From assembly GCA_002315325.1 (NCBI GenBank), contig DCGU01000075.1, positions 1-23,857 on the forward strand: DNA of 23,857 bases. Direction: 5' to 3'. Made by a program: the position numbers and the translations under genes. Below the pieces are notes generated by a model, which saw only the letters and a list, made by a program, of their open reading frames with translations, did not search any database and was not told the origin of the DNA. Positions 13,079-22,679 of this stretch are shown here, in pieces. Origin of the DNA: Clostridiales bacterium UBA1770 (GTDB taxonomy: Bacteria > Bacillota > Clostridia > Oscillospirales > CAG-272). Within the stretch, counting starts at the first letter, position 1. Every line of letters begins with the position of its first letter.

Positions 13079-16000
13079 ATGGAACTGTTTTCAACACTCA
13101 TTTTTGACACCATACGAAAGGATGACGACCGTATTGCCCTCATCGACCAAAACGGCATGCGTCAGACGTCCCGGGCGGAACTGCGGGACAAGTGCCGCCG
13201 CGTGGCGACGTATGCCCTGCAGCAAAAGATGACAGGCGTCATTCCCGTACGTATGGAACGCTCCGCCGATGCGGCCGCAGCCCTGTTGGGGTTGAATATG
13301 GCGGGACTGGGCATTGCACCCCTGTCCTACGATACGCCGGCCGAACGGGTCAATATGATCGAGGACGAAACGAAAAACGCGACGTTTACCGCCCGCGACT
13401 ACCGTGCCGCCATGGAGACGGAGCCGTTTGCTTCCCTGCCGACGGTGACGCCGGTTGAGCCCGCCCTGGTCATTTTTACGTCGGGTTCCACCGGCAAGCC
13501 CAAGGGCGTCATGATTTCCAACTATGCCCTGTCCCGCAGCATTATCCGCGCCGCGGAACGCCATTTTCAGTATACGCCGGATGACGTCGCCCTGCAGCAC
13601 GGTTCGCTGTCCTTTATTGCCCTGGCACTGGATTTATTTGCCCCGCTGTATGCCGGGACCGTCGTCCATATTCTGCCGGAAGCCGCGCGCAAAGACGCGG
13701 CGCTGATGACGGACTACATGAACGCGCACCGCGTCACCATCACGTTTGCGGCCCCCAAACTGCTGCCGCTGCTGGGTGACGTGCCGAGTCTGCGCACCAT
13801 CGTCGTCGGCGGTGAACGCATGTCCAATTTCTGGACGCCTAAATATAAAATGCTGAACTCTTACGGTATGAGTGAAATGGTCGGCGTGGCCTTTTGGGCC
13901 GTTGTGGACAAATCCTACGACAACGCGCCCATCGGCGACCCGGATATCGAGTTCAAGTGTTACATTGTGGACGACAACGGGCAGCTGTGCGACGAGGGTG
14001 AACTGTGCGTCAGCGGTCCCACGGCGTACGGCTATTACAATAACCCCGAACTGACGGCACAAATCTTCACGCCCAATCCTTTTTCAAAGGAACCGGGGCA
14101 CGAACTGCTGCTGCACTCGGGCGATATCGTCAAACGGCTGCCGGACGGCACGATGGTGTACCGCAACCGTAAAGACTTTATGATCAAAATCAACGGCCAG
14201 CGCGTGGAACCGGGTGAGGCCGAAGCCGTGCTCAAACGCATGGACGGCGTCAAAGATGCCGTCGTTGCGGGGTATACCGAAGAAAACGGCCGCTCCTATC
14301 TGTGCGCCTACTACGTTGCCGACCGCGACCTGGATATCGAGGCGGCACGCCAACGTATGGCCGAAAAACTGACCCATTATATGATCCCCGCGTACTGGAT
14401 GCGCCTGGATAAAATGCCTGTCAACGACAACGGCAAACTCAACCGAAAAGCGTTGCCCAAACCGCAAACGGGCGTGGGACAAAAAGAGTATACCGCCCCC
14501 ATCGGCGAGGAAGAAACGCTGTTATGCCGCGCCTTTGAGCGGGTGCTGCATCTGGACCGCATCGGTGCCGAGGACGACTTTTTACTGCTAGGCGGCGATT
14601 CCATCCGCGCCATGGAGGTCTCGCACTGCCTGGGGTCGTATTCCGTCACGGCGGGTGACGTGCTGCTGCACAGAACGCCCAAAGCCATCGCGCACTGCCT
14701 GCGCAAAAAAGAAGAGACTGCTCTGCCTGCCGTATCGGCACAGCTGTCCTATGCACCGCTGACGGACAGCCAGCTCGGCATTTACTTCCAGTGCATCCGT
14801 CGCCCCGAAAGCATTATGTATAACCTGCCGATGCGCCTGACCTTTGACCGCGGCCCTGCCATGACCGCTGCCTTCGTCAAGGGTGCCGTTGACAACGTCA
14901 TCCGCCTGCATCCGGCACTGTATGCATTCCTAAAGCCCGAAGGAGAAAATATCCTGTCCTGCCGCAGCGATTTTCCGAAGGACGGCGTTTGCACCGCCGC
15001 TGAAGCCGAGACAGACCCGTGGGACGGGAACGCGGCATCTTTCGTGCGCCCGTTTGACCTATTTAAGGGGCCGCTTTGCCGCGCGCAGGCCTATTTGACG
15101 AAAGATAAAGTCATTCTGTATTTTGACAGCCACCATATCGTCTGCGACGGCGCCTCGGTGACGCTGTTGGGCAGACAGTTCGCCAATGCCCTGGCCGGCC
15201 GCGATAACGTCGGTGAAACGCTGGACGCCTTTTCCGTATACGAACTGGAGCACGTGCTGCAAACCGCGGAAAAAGACGACGCCGACACCAAATATTACGA
15301 CGAACTTTTGTGCGACGTGGATGCCGATTCCAAGCCGCTGTACGATACCAAACCGCGCGACGACAGCAATCCTGCCGACAGCGTTTCCCGCACCCTGGTC
15401 ATCCCTGCCCTGCGCGATTATTTGAATAAATATTCCTTAACCGAAAACAGTTTCTTTATGGGCGCGTTCGGCTATACGCTGGCCAAGATGACGGGCGCCA
15501 ATCACAGCCTGCTTTGCGCCGTGGAAAGCGGCCGCCGCGACCCGCGACTGGACTCCACCGTTTCCATGTTCGTGCGTACCGTGCCCGTGGTCTGCCGCCC
15601 CGACGAAACCAAGCCTGCCTCGGTGCTATTGACCGAGGGACAGACGCAATTCTTCCGCTCCGTGGACCACGACGGGTATGCCTTCGGTAAACTGGCGGCA
15701 CAATACGGCATCAACGCCGACGCCATGTTCGTATACGAGGCGGATATGCTGTCTGCGTTTGACAGCGCCTGCGGACGGGTGGAGACAACCGCCATTCCCT
15801 GCAAGGAAGCCTTTGCGGATTTTGCCCTGTCCGTGTGGAAGCGAGGAGACGCCTTTATCGCCTCGATTGCCTACCGCAGCGACTGCTACAGCGTGCAAAC
15901 GGTACAGCGCTTTATGGACCTGTATCAGACCGTTTGCGACGCCTTCGCACAGGACGCGGTATTGAAAGACATCCCCCTGTTGTCCGACGGCGACAAAGAC

Positions 16001-19000
16001 GCCCTTGACGCACTGAACCAAACCGAGAGCGCCTACGACGATACGTCTACGATTGTGGACTTGTTCCGCCGCTCGGCACAGGCCTACCCCGACAAAACCG
16101 CGCTGGTCTATCTGGACCGCCGCTATACCTATCGGGAGGTCGACGTGCTGACGGACAAAATGGCCGCCTATATCCACGCACAAAACGTGGAAAAAGGGCA
16201 AACCGTTTCGGTATTAATCCCCCGCTGCGAATATATGCTGCTGGCCAGCCTTGCCGCACTCAAAGCCGGTGCCGTCTACCAGCCGCTTGACCCCAGCTAC
16301 CCGGCCGAGCGTCTGGCCTTTATGTGCGCGGACGCCGATTCCAAACTGTTGATTGCCGACCGCAGCCTCGTTTCGCTGCTGCCGGATTATACTGCGCCCG
16401 TCCTGTATACGGACGAATGCGAAGCGCTGCCGGACGGCGCCTACGACGGGCATCCCGCAACCGACGACGCCTGTGTGCTGCTGTACACCTCCGGCACGAC
16501 GGGTCAGCCAAAGGGCTGCCGTTTGCTGCACCGCAACGTCACGGCCTTTATGCATGCCTTTGATACCTTGTTTCACGTGGATGATACCTACGTCGGCGCC
16601 GCCTACGCCAGCTACGGCTTTGACGCGCATATCAGCGAAATCTACCCGCCCATGACCGTGGGCGGTACCCTGCATATTGTCAGCGGGGATATTCGCCTGG
16701 ATTTGCCGGCACTCAAACAGTATTTTGACGATAACGGCATCACCCACACCGTTATGACGACGCAGCTGGCCCGTCAGTTCGTCACGGAATACCCTACGCT
16801 CAAATCGCTGCGCTCCATTCTGTGCGGCGGTGAGAAACTGGCAACGCTGACACCGCCCGCCACCTACACGCTGACCAACGGCTACGGTCCGACCGAGGCC
16901 ACGGTCATGATTACCTGCTTCACGCTGGACGGCGTATACACGGATATTCCCATCGGCCGCGCCCTGCCCAACGCCAAGTTGTACGTAACGGACACCTTTG
17001 GCCGCCGTCTGCCGCTCGGCGTGCCCGGTGAACTGATCGTCTACGGCCCCCAGGTGGCCGACGGTTACCTGAACCGCCCCGAAAAGACGGCCGAGGTCTT
17101 CGTACCCAACACCTTTGACGAAAACGCCGCGTCTGCCTATCGGCACGGCTATAAAACGGGCGACATCGTCCGTATTCTGCCCGACGGCAAACTGGAGATT
17201 ATCGGCAGACGCGATTCGCAGGTCAAAATCCGCGGCTTCCGCATTGAACTGTCCGAGGTGGAGAGCGTCATCCGCGAATATCCCGACGTGGCCGATGCAA
17301 CGGTCATCGCCGTGGACGACCCTGCCGGCGGCAAATGCCTGCACGCCTATATCGTCGGCAAAAACCAAGTAGCCGTTGACGTGGAGAAACTCAACCGCTA
17401 TATCGCCTCGAAAAAACCGCCCTATATGGTTCCCCGCGCAACAATGCAGATTGACGCCATCCCGCTGACACCAAACCTCAAGGTGGACAAGCGTAAACTG
17501 CCGCCCATTGCGGCGGACGATACTGCCCCCGACGTGACGTCGTCCCGCGCCAAGACCGACCTGGAAGAAAAATTGTGCGCCATTTTGAGCGACGTCGTGG
17601 GTCACGACCGCTTCGGCGTGGAGACCGACTTCACGGCTGCCGGCATCAGCTCCATCACCTCCATCCGCCTGGCTGTCCAAATTTACAAAACCTTCGGATT
17701 GAAAATAACGTCAAAAGACATCCTGGACGGCGGCAACGTTCTGAGCGTGGAAAATGCCATTATCGCCATGCTTTTGGGCAATAAAGACTCAAAAGAGGCG
17801 CAAACCGCCCTGCGGGACGCCTACCCGCTGACACAGTCGCAGGTCGGCATTTATACCGACAGCCTCTCTCGCGGAACGGGCACCTATTACATCGGCACGA
17901 TGGTACAGACCGACAAAACCCTGCCGACGGAAACACTGAAAGAGGCCGTACGTACGGCCGTAAACGCGCACCCGTCCATGCTGTGCACCATCTTTGCCGA
18001 CGCAGACGGTACGCCCCGCGTGCACCCTGCCCCGGACCTTGATTGGACCATCGACGAGGAAACGGGCGACCCTGCCGCCGTCACGCCGGCCGAGTTTACC
18101 TTTACAGAAGCACCGCTGTTCCGCTTCCGCATTCTGCACGCACAAGATACGCGGTACCTGCTGTTCGAAGTACACCATATCATTGCCGACGGTGAGTCCG
18201 TCCGCATTTTGATGAACGATATCGCGGCCGCCTGCAAAGGCCAACCGTTGTCCCCGGAAACCTATACCGCGTTCACCATGGCCGAGGAAGAAGAAAAGGC
18301 CCGCGGCGGCAATGAGTTTGCAGCGGCCAAGGCCTACTACGATTCCGTCTATCGCGGTGTCTCCGCCGACTATATGCCCGCCGCCGACCGCCACGATGCA
18401 AACGCCCCCGGTGATTTCAGTGCCGACGTGCCGGCAGATGCAGCGCGCATTCGCCGCTGCTGCGAAAATGCCGGTGTGAGTGAAAACGTTTTCTTTACCG
18501 CCGCGTTTGCCCTGACGCTGGCCCGCTTTACGTCGCACGCCGACGCGTTGTTTGCCGCCGTGCACAACGGCCGCGGCGACCCGCGCAGCGAAAACGTCTT
18601 CGCCATGGCCGTTAAGACCATTCCCGTCTATATCGATATTGCCCCGGACTGCCCCGTAAAAACCTATTTGCGGAACCTGGACGACCGCTTAAAGCAACTG
18701 AAAAAATACGACCTGTATTCCTTTGCCGATGCCGCACGTAAATACGGTCTCTCCGCCGACCCGACGTTCGTCTATCAGGGGAATCTGACGCAGGACGCGT
18801 CGCTCGGTACGCCGATTCCTGCACCGAAGGGCGCGGGGTTGAAATCGGCGCTGTCCTTTGAAGTCGGCACGAGTGAAAAAGGCTGTTGTTCCGTGCACGT
18901 GGAATACGATGCCGGGAAATACAGTCCCGCCTTCATCGCCGGCTTTGTCGACGCCTACGGTACAGTTCTGTCCGCACTGGCCGATAAAACCACCGCCGGT

Positions 19001-22000
19001 GAAGTCTGTGTCACGTCCGATGCGGCCCTCTCGCAATTTGCATCCTTCAACGACACCGATTGGCCCGTCGAGATGATGCCTGCCTACCGCCTGATTGAAA
19101 ACAGCGTCGACCGCCATCCCGACAAACCCGCCGTGATTGCCGGCGGCGTCACGCTGACCTACCGCGAACTGGATAATATGGCCAACGTCCTGGCACGGCA
19201 GTTGTGCGCCCTGGGCATTCCCGCTGGGAGCACGACGGCCATCCTGCTGGACCGTACCGCAGAAATCTATCCGGCACAGGTCGGCACGCTGAAGGCCGCC
19301 AACGCCTTTTTATGCTTATCCCCCGCCTACCCGGACGACCGTATTCGCTTTATCGTCGAGGATGCCTCGGTCAAGGCCGTGATTACAACGCACGCCATTG
19401 CACAGGCGCGAAAAACCTTGCTGGACACACTGGATATTCCCCTGCTCTGCGTCGACGATATTCATCAAACGGACGTTGCGCCCCGTCTGAACCTTCCCGT
19501 TGATCCCGAGGCCCTGGCGTATATGATTTACACCTCCGGCTCCACCGGCAAACCCAAGGGCGTCACGGTGCAGCAAAAGGGCCTGGTCCTGGTGGCCGAC
19601 CCCAACCCGAAGAATTTTGAAACGGCCAATTACCTGCAGGAAAGCGACGTGTCCACCGCCGTGAGCGCCTTTACGTTCGACGCCTCCGTCTACGAGGGCT
19701 TTATTGCACTGGCCATCGGCACCACGGTCTGCATTGCGAGTGAAGACATGATTCACGACCCCGATGCCTTTTGCCGCTATTGCCTGCAGCACGGCGTCAC
19801 GTCGATGCTGGGCACGCCCTCCTTCTTACTCAACCTGTGCGATTACACGGGCTTTGCCGCCGTGGCATCCCATCTGCGCGCCATCTTGGCGGGCGGTGAG
19901 GAATTCACCTCCGTCCTGCTCAAAAAGCTGCTGTCGCTCAATCCCAACCTGTGCATTCTCAACGGCTACGGCCCGAGTGAAGCTACCATCACCTGCTCCT
20001 GCAAACAGTTAACGGCGGGCGAGCGCATCACCATCGGCACGCCGATTGCCAACACCAAGCTGTACTGCCTGGATGCGCAAAACCATATCCTGCCCATGGG
20101 TGCCCTGGGTGAATTGACCGTTGTCGGCGACACCGTCGGCAAAGGTTACCTCAACCGCGACGACCTGACGAAGCGGACGTTTATCACCGTCGGCGGCAAG
20201 TCCGCCTTCAAGACGGGCGACCTGGCCGTCATTACCCACGACGGCGAAATTGAATTCCACGGCAGAATCGATAACCAGGTGAAAATACGCGGTTTGCGCG
20301 TGGAACTCGGCGAAATCGAAGCCGTGATGAACCTGGTCGACGGCATCAAGAGCAGTGTCGTCGTTGTCAGGGGCGACGGGGAAAACAAATACCTGGCGGC
20401 CTACTATACGGCAAGCCGTCCCGTCGGCAAAGAGGAAATCACGGCTGCCGTCTCCCAAAAACTGGCAGCGTATATGGTGCCCCGTCACTTTATGCAGCTG
20501 GACACCATGCCCATGACGGCCAACGGCAAAATCGACAAAAAGGCCTTGCCGGAGATTGTGCCGCAGCAGGCAAAAACGGACTCGTCTGCGGGTATGACCG
20601 ACACCGAAAAGGTGCTGTGCGACCTGTACGCCTCCATATTGAAGGTAAACGACGTACGGCCGGACGACAACTTCTTTGACGTCGGCGGCAACTCCCTGTC
20701 GGCTTCGCGCGCGGTCATGCAGCTCAAAGCCAAGGGGTATGAAGTAGAGTATCAAACAGTATTCGATTACCAAACCCCGCGTGCGCTGTCCGCCTACCTG
20801 GACCGCAATAAAAAGATCGACGTGCCCGCCGCCGGCAATAATTTCTCCGAGGCAGACCCCACCGACCCGTTCTACCGCGAGGTCCTGTCGCACAACACGC
20901 TGGCCTATGCCGACCAAGTCGAACGCAAACCGCTGGGCAACGTCCTGTTGACCGGTGCCGTCGGATTCCTCGGCATTCACGTCCTGCGCGAGCTGCTGGT
21001 GCGTGAAACGGGGCATATCTATTGCCTGGTGCGCCGCGGTTCGTTTGCAAGCCCCGCCGCGCGCCTGGACGCCATCAGTTTTTATTACTTCAGCGAATGC
21101 CTGCGGGAAACGTATCCCGACCGCATCTCCGTCGTTGATGCGGATATCACGTCCGAAAACCTTGCTGCCAAGCTGCAAAAGGCGACGTTCGATACCATCA
21201 TCAACTGCGCCGCCTCGGTCAAGCATTTCGCCGCCGACGACAGCATTGCCTTTGTCAACGTCCACGGTGTGGAAAACCTCATCGACCTGGCCAAGGCCAA
21301 GAACGCCAAACTCATTCAGATTTCCACCACGTCGGTCCCCGGCATTCACACCGCGGAAAGTCTGAAGAACGGTGTCGTATTGCATGAAAATCAGCTTTTC
21401 ATGGCAGATGACATGAATAACAAGTATATTTTGTCCAAATACCACGCCGAGCAGCGCGTGCTGACCGCCGTCAAAAACGGTCTGCGCGGCAAGGTCATCC
21501 GCGTCGGCAACCTGATGGGCCGCCATGCGGACGGCGAGTTCCAAATCAATATGGGCAGCAACGCCTTCCTCAATGCGCTCAAGGGCTTTGCCAAAATCGG
21601 CAAATGCCCCGTCAGCCACTGCACCGACCCGATGGAATTTTCCCCCATCGACTGTACGGCGCAGGCCATCGTGGCATTGGCAGGTACCAACGACTGCTTC
21701 ACGGTGTTCCACGCCAATAACCGCCGTTCGTTTGACGAAATGCAGCTGATGGCCGCCTGCACCCGTTGCGGCCTGCCTATCATCCCCACCGACGACAAAG
21801 CGTACTACGAGGAGTATTACCGCCTGTTGGGTGACCCGACGATGAACCGTTATCTGTCGGCACTGCTGACCAACGACCGGCCAGACCTGCACGCCGTTGA
21901 CACAGACAACCGCTTTACCGCCAACGTGCTGTACCGTTTGGGCTTCGTATGGCCGTTTATCGACAACCCGTACCTGGACCGCGTCCTCACGCATTTGCGC

Positions 22001-22033
22001 GATATGGGCTTCTTTGAAAGGGAAACGTCATGA
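13079..22033 (+). CDS. Nonribosomal peptide synthetase, A-T-C-A-T-C-A-T-R
   Basis: The 2984-residue enzyme contains three loading/extension units and a release domain. A1 is about 1-460 (FTSGSTGKPKG near 133, NSYGMSE near 260, K453 region NGKLNRKALP), with T1 Ser508 in GGDS. C1 is about 552-970 (HHIVCDG, 685-691). A2 is about 980-1475 (YTSGTTGQPKG near 1136, NGYGPTE at 1267), with T2 Ser1525 in GISS. C2 is about 1578-1985 (HHIIADG, 1699-1705). A3 is about 1990-2490 (YTSGSTGKPKG near 2151, NGYGPSE at 2295), with T3 Ser2539 in GGNS. The reductase is about 2615-2984, with TGAVGFLG (2625-2632) and Y2783-xxx-K2787. No thioesterase or epimerase is present. A1 has I180 where Asp (GrsA D235) binds the amino group; A2 (D1182) and A3 (D2201) keep it. 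The likely product is an acyl-capped dipeptide aldehyde or alcohol. Confidence 0.93.
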   Translation: MELFSTLIFDTIRKDDDRIALIDQNGMRQTSRAELRDKCRRVATYALQQKMTGVIPVRMERSADAAAALLGLNMAGLGIAPLSYDTPAERVNMIEDETKNATFTARDYRAAMETEPFASLPTVTPVEPALVIFTSGSTGKPKGVMISNYALSRSIIRAAERHFQYTPDDVALQHGSLSFIALALDLFAPLYAGTVVHILPEAARKDAALMTDYMNAHRVTITFAAPKLLPLLGDVPSLRTIVVGGERMSNFWTPKYKMLNSYGMSEMVGVAFWAVVDKSYDNAPIGDPDIEFKCYIVDDNGQLCDEGELCVSGPTAYGYYNNPELTAQIFTPNPFSKEPGHELLLHSGDIVKRLPDGTMVYRNRKDFMIKINGQRVEPGEAEAVLKRMDGVKDAVVAGYTEENGRSYLCAYYVADRDLDIEAARQRMAEKLTHYMIPAYWMRLDKMPVNDNGKLNRKALPKPQTGVGQKEYTAPIGEEETLLCRAFERVLHLDRIGAEDDFLLLGGDSIRAMEVSHCLGSYSVTAGDVLLHRTPKAIAHCLRKKEETALPAVSAQLSYAPLTDSQLGIYFQCIRRPESIMYNLPMRLTFDRGPAMTAAFVKGAVDNVIRLHPALYAFLKPEGENILSCRSDFPKDGVCTAAEAETDPWDGNAASFVRPFDLFKGPLCRAQAYLTKDKVILYFDSHHIVCDGASVTLLGRQFANALAGRDNVGETLDAFSVYELEHVLQTAEKDDADTKYYDELLCDVDADSKPLYDTKPRDDSNPADSVSRTLVIPALRDYLNKYSLTENSFFMGAFGYTLAKMTGANHSLLCAVESGRRDPRLDSTVSMFVRTVPVVCRPDETKPASVLLTEGQTQFFRSVDHDGYAFGKLAAQYGINADAMFVYEADMLSAFDSACGRVETTAIPCKEAFADFALSVWKRGDAFIASIAYRSDCYSVQTVQRFMDLYQTVCDAFAQDAVLKDIPLLSDGDKDALDALNQTESAYDDTSTIVDLFRRSAQAYPDKTALVYLDRRYTYREVDVLTDKMAAYIHAQNVEKGQTVSVLIPRCEYMLLASLAALKAGAVYQPLDPSYPAERLAFMCADADSKLLIADRSLVSLLPDYTAPVLYTDECEALPDGAYDGHPATDDACVLLYTSGTTGQPKGCRLLHRNVTAFMHAFDTLFHVDDTYVGAAYASYGFDAHISEIYPPMTVGGTLHIVSGDIRLDLPALKQYFDDNGITHTVMTTQLARQFVTEYPTLKSLRSILCGGEKLATLTPPATYTLTNGYGPTEATVMITCFTLDGVYTDIPIGRALPNAKLYVTDTFGRRLPLGVPGELIVYGPQVADGYLNRPEKTAEVFVPNTFDENAASAYRHGYKTGDIVRILPDGKLEIIGRRDSQVKIRGFRIELSEVESVIREYPDVADATVIAVDDPAGGKCLHAYIVGKNQVAVDVEKLNRYIASKKPPYMVPRATMQIDAIPLTPNLKVDKRKLPPIAADDTAPDVTSSRAKTDLEEKLCAILSDVVGHDRFGVETDFTAAGISSITSIRLAVQIYKTFGLKITSKDILDGGNVLSVENAIIAMLLGNKDSKEAQTALRDAYPLTQSQVGIYTDSLSRGTGTYYIGTMVQTDKTLPTETLKEAVRTAVNAHPSMLCTIFADADGTPRVHPAPDLDWTIDEETGDPAAVTPAEFTFTEAPLFRFRILHAQDTRYLLFEVHHIIADGESVRILMNDIAAACKGQPLSPETYTAFTMAEEEEKARGGNEFAAAKAYYDSVYRGVSADYMPAADRHDANAPGDFSADVPADAARIRRCCENAGVSENVFFTAAFALTLARFTSHADALFAAVHNGRGDPRSENVFAMAVKTIPVYIDIAPDCPVKTYLRNLDDRLKQLKKYDLYSFADAARKYGLSADPTFVYQGNLTQDASLGTPIPAPKGAGLKSALSFEVGTSEKGCCSVHVEYDAGKYSPAFIAGFVDAYGTVLSALADKTTAGEVCVTSDAALSQFASFNDTDWPVEMMPAYRLIENSVDRHPDKPAVIAGGVTLTYRELDNMANVLARQLCALGIPAGSTTAILLDRTAEIYPAQVGTLKAANAFLCLSPAYPDDRIRFIVEDASVKAVITTHAIAQARKTLLDTLDIPLLCVDDIHQTDVAPRLNLPVDPEALAYMIYTSGSTGKPKGVTVQQKGLVLVADPNPKNFETANYLQESDVSTAVSAFTFDASVYEGFIALAIGTTVCIASEDMIHDPDAFCRYCLQHGVTSMLGTPSFLLNLCDYTGFAAVASHLRAILAGGEEFTSVLLKKLLSLNPNLCILNGYGPSEATITCSCKQLTAGERITIGTPIANTKLYCLDAQNHILPMGALGELTVVGDTVGKGYLNRDDLTKRTFITVGGKSAFKTGDLAVITHDGEIEFHGRIDNQVKIRGLRVELGEIEAVMNLVDGIKSSVVVVRGDGENKYLAAYYTASRPVGKEEITAAVSQKLAAYMVPRHFMQLDTMPMTANGKIDKKALPEIVPQQAKTDSSAGMTDTEKVLCDLYASILKVNDVRPDDNFFDVGGNSLSASRAVMQLKAKGYEVEYQTVFDYQTPRALSAYLDRNKKIDVPAAGNNFSEADPTDPFYREVLSHNTLAYADQVERKPLGNVLLTGAVGFLGIHVLRELLVRETGHIYCLVRRGSFASPAARLDAISFYYFSECLRETYPDRISVVDADITSENLAAKLQKATFDTIINCAASVKHFAADDSIAFVNVHGVENLIDLAKAKNAKLIQISTTSVPGIHTAESLKNGVVLHENQLFMADDMNNKYILSKYHAEQRVLTAVKNGLRGKVIRVGNLMGRHADGEFQINMGSNAFLNALKGFAKIGKCPVSHCTDPMEFSPIDCTAQAIVALAGTNDCFTVFHANNRRSFDEMQLMAACTRCGLPIIPTDDKAYYEEYYRLLGDPTMNRYLSALLTNDRPDLHAVDTDNRFTANVLYRLGFVWPFIDNPYLDRVLTHLRDMGFFERETS

Positions 22034-22659
22034 CAGCACTGTATTTACTGCCGCTTGACGAGATCAGGCGCCTGCCCGCCGATTGGTGCGCAGCGCACTT
22101 CCCCGCACGCACGGAACGCGCCAAACGCTTTCGGCGGGAGGAGGACGCCCTGCGTTGCCTGGGGGCCGGGGCATTGCTGTCCGCCGTGCTCGGCATCAAG
22201 GAAGCGGAATTGACGGAAAACGAGTATCACAAACCGTACGCCCCCTCCTGCCCCGTGCACTTTAACCTGTCGCACAGCGGCAAATACGTGCTGCTGGCAA
22301 CGGACGACGCTCCCGTCGGTGCGGATATCGAGGCAATTGACCGCTCGCACCTTGATTTGGCCAAACACGTCTATACACAGGAGGAACAGTGCTGGATGGC
22401 ACAAGACCCCGAGGTGCGGTTCTTTATCCTGTGGACGCTGAAGGAAAGCGTGATGAAGCAGTGCGGCCTGGGCTTTCACCTGCCGCCGCAATCGTTTACC
22501 GTGCTGCCGCTCACCGCGGGACAAAGCATTACGGCAAATGGTGCTCCCGTGTACGCCAAAACCGTTCGGCACGAGGATTATCTCATCAGCGTCTGCACAA
22601 CACGTCCTGTTGACGCCGTGCCGCTGCAAATTTTAACGTACCATAATATAATTGAATGA
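22030..22659 (+). CDS. Sfp-type 4'-phosphopantetheinyl transferase
   Basis: The start ATG overlaps the NRPS stop as ATGA (22030-22033), so the two are translationally coupled. The 209-residue protein has the family blocks FNLSHSGKY (78-86), VGADIEAI with metal ligands D99 and E101, and WTLKESVMK (135-143) with the catalytic Glu-Lys pair. It transfers phosphopantetheine from coenzyme A to a carrier-protein serine, here most likely Ser508, Ser1525 and Ser2539 of the NRPS. Its length is normal for the Sfp group. Its tight coupling supports a complete, functional biosynthetic operon. Confidence 0.94.
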   Translation: MTALYLLPLDEIRRLPADWCAAHFPARTERAKRFRREEDALRCLGAGALLSAVLGIKEAELTENEYHKPYAPSCPVHFNLSHSGKYVLLATDDAPVGADIEAIDRSHLDLAKHVYTQEEQCWMAQDPEVRFFILWTLKESVMKQCGLGFHLPPQSFTVLPLTAGQSITANGAPVYAKTVRHEDYLISVCTTRPVDAVPLQILTYHNIIE

Positions 22660-22679
22660 ACAATGATTCGAGGCTGATT

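Noticed and set aside
20009..21994. 661-codon open frame on the minus strand inside the NRPS gene
   Set aside because: It lies opposite a reductase and A-domain region with clear catalytic motifs, has no binding site and no recognisable domain. It is a by-product of codon bias.
19020..22033. Thioesterase or epimerase domain in the NRPS
   Set aside because: No GxSxG thioesterase motif follows T3, where the Rossmann reductase is found instead. The T-C junctions leave no room for an epimerase.
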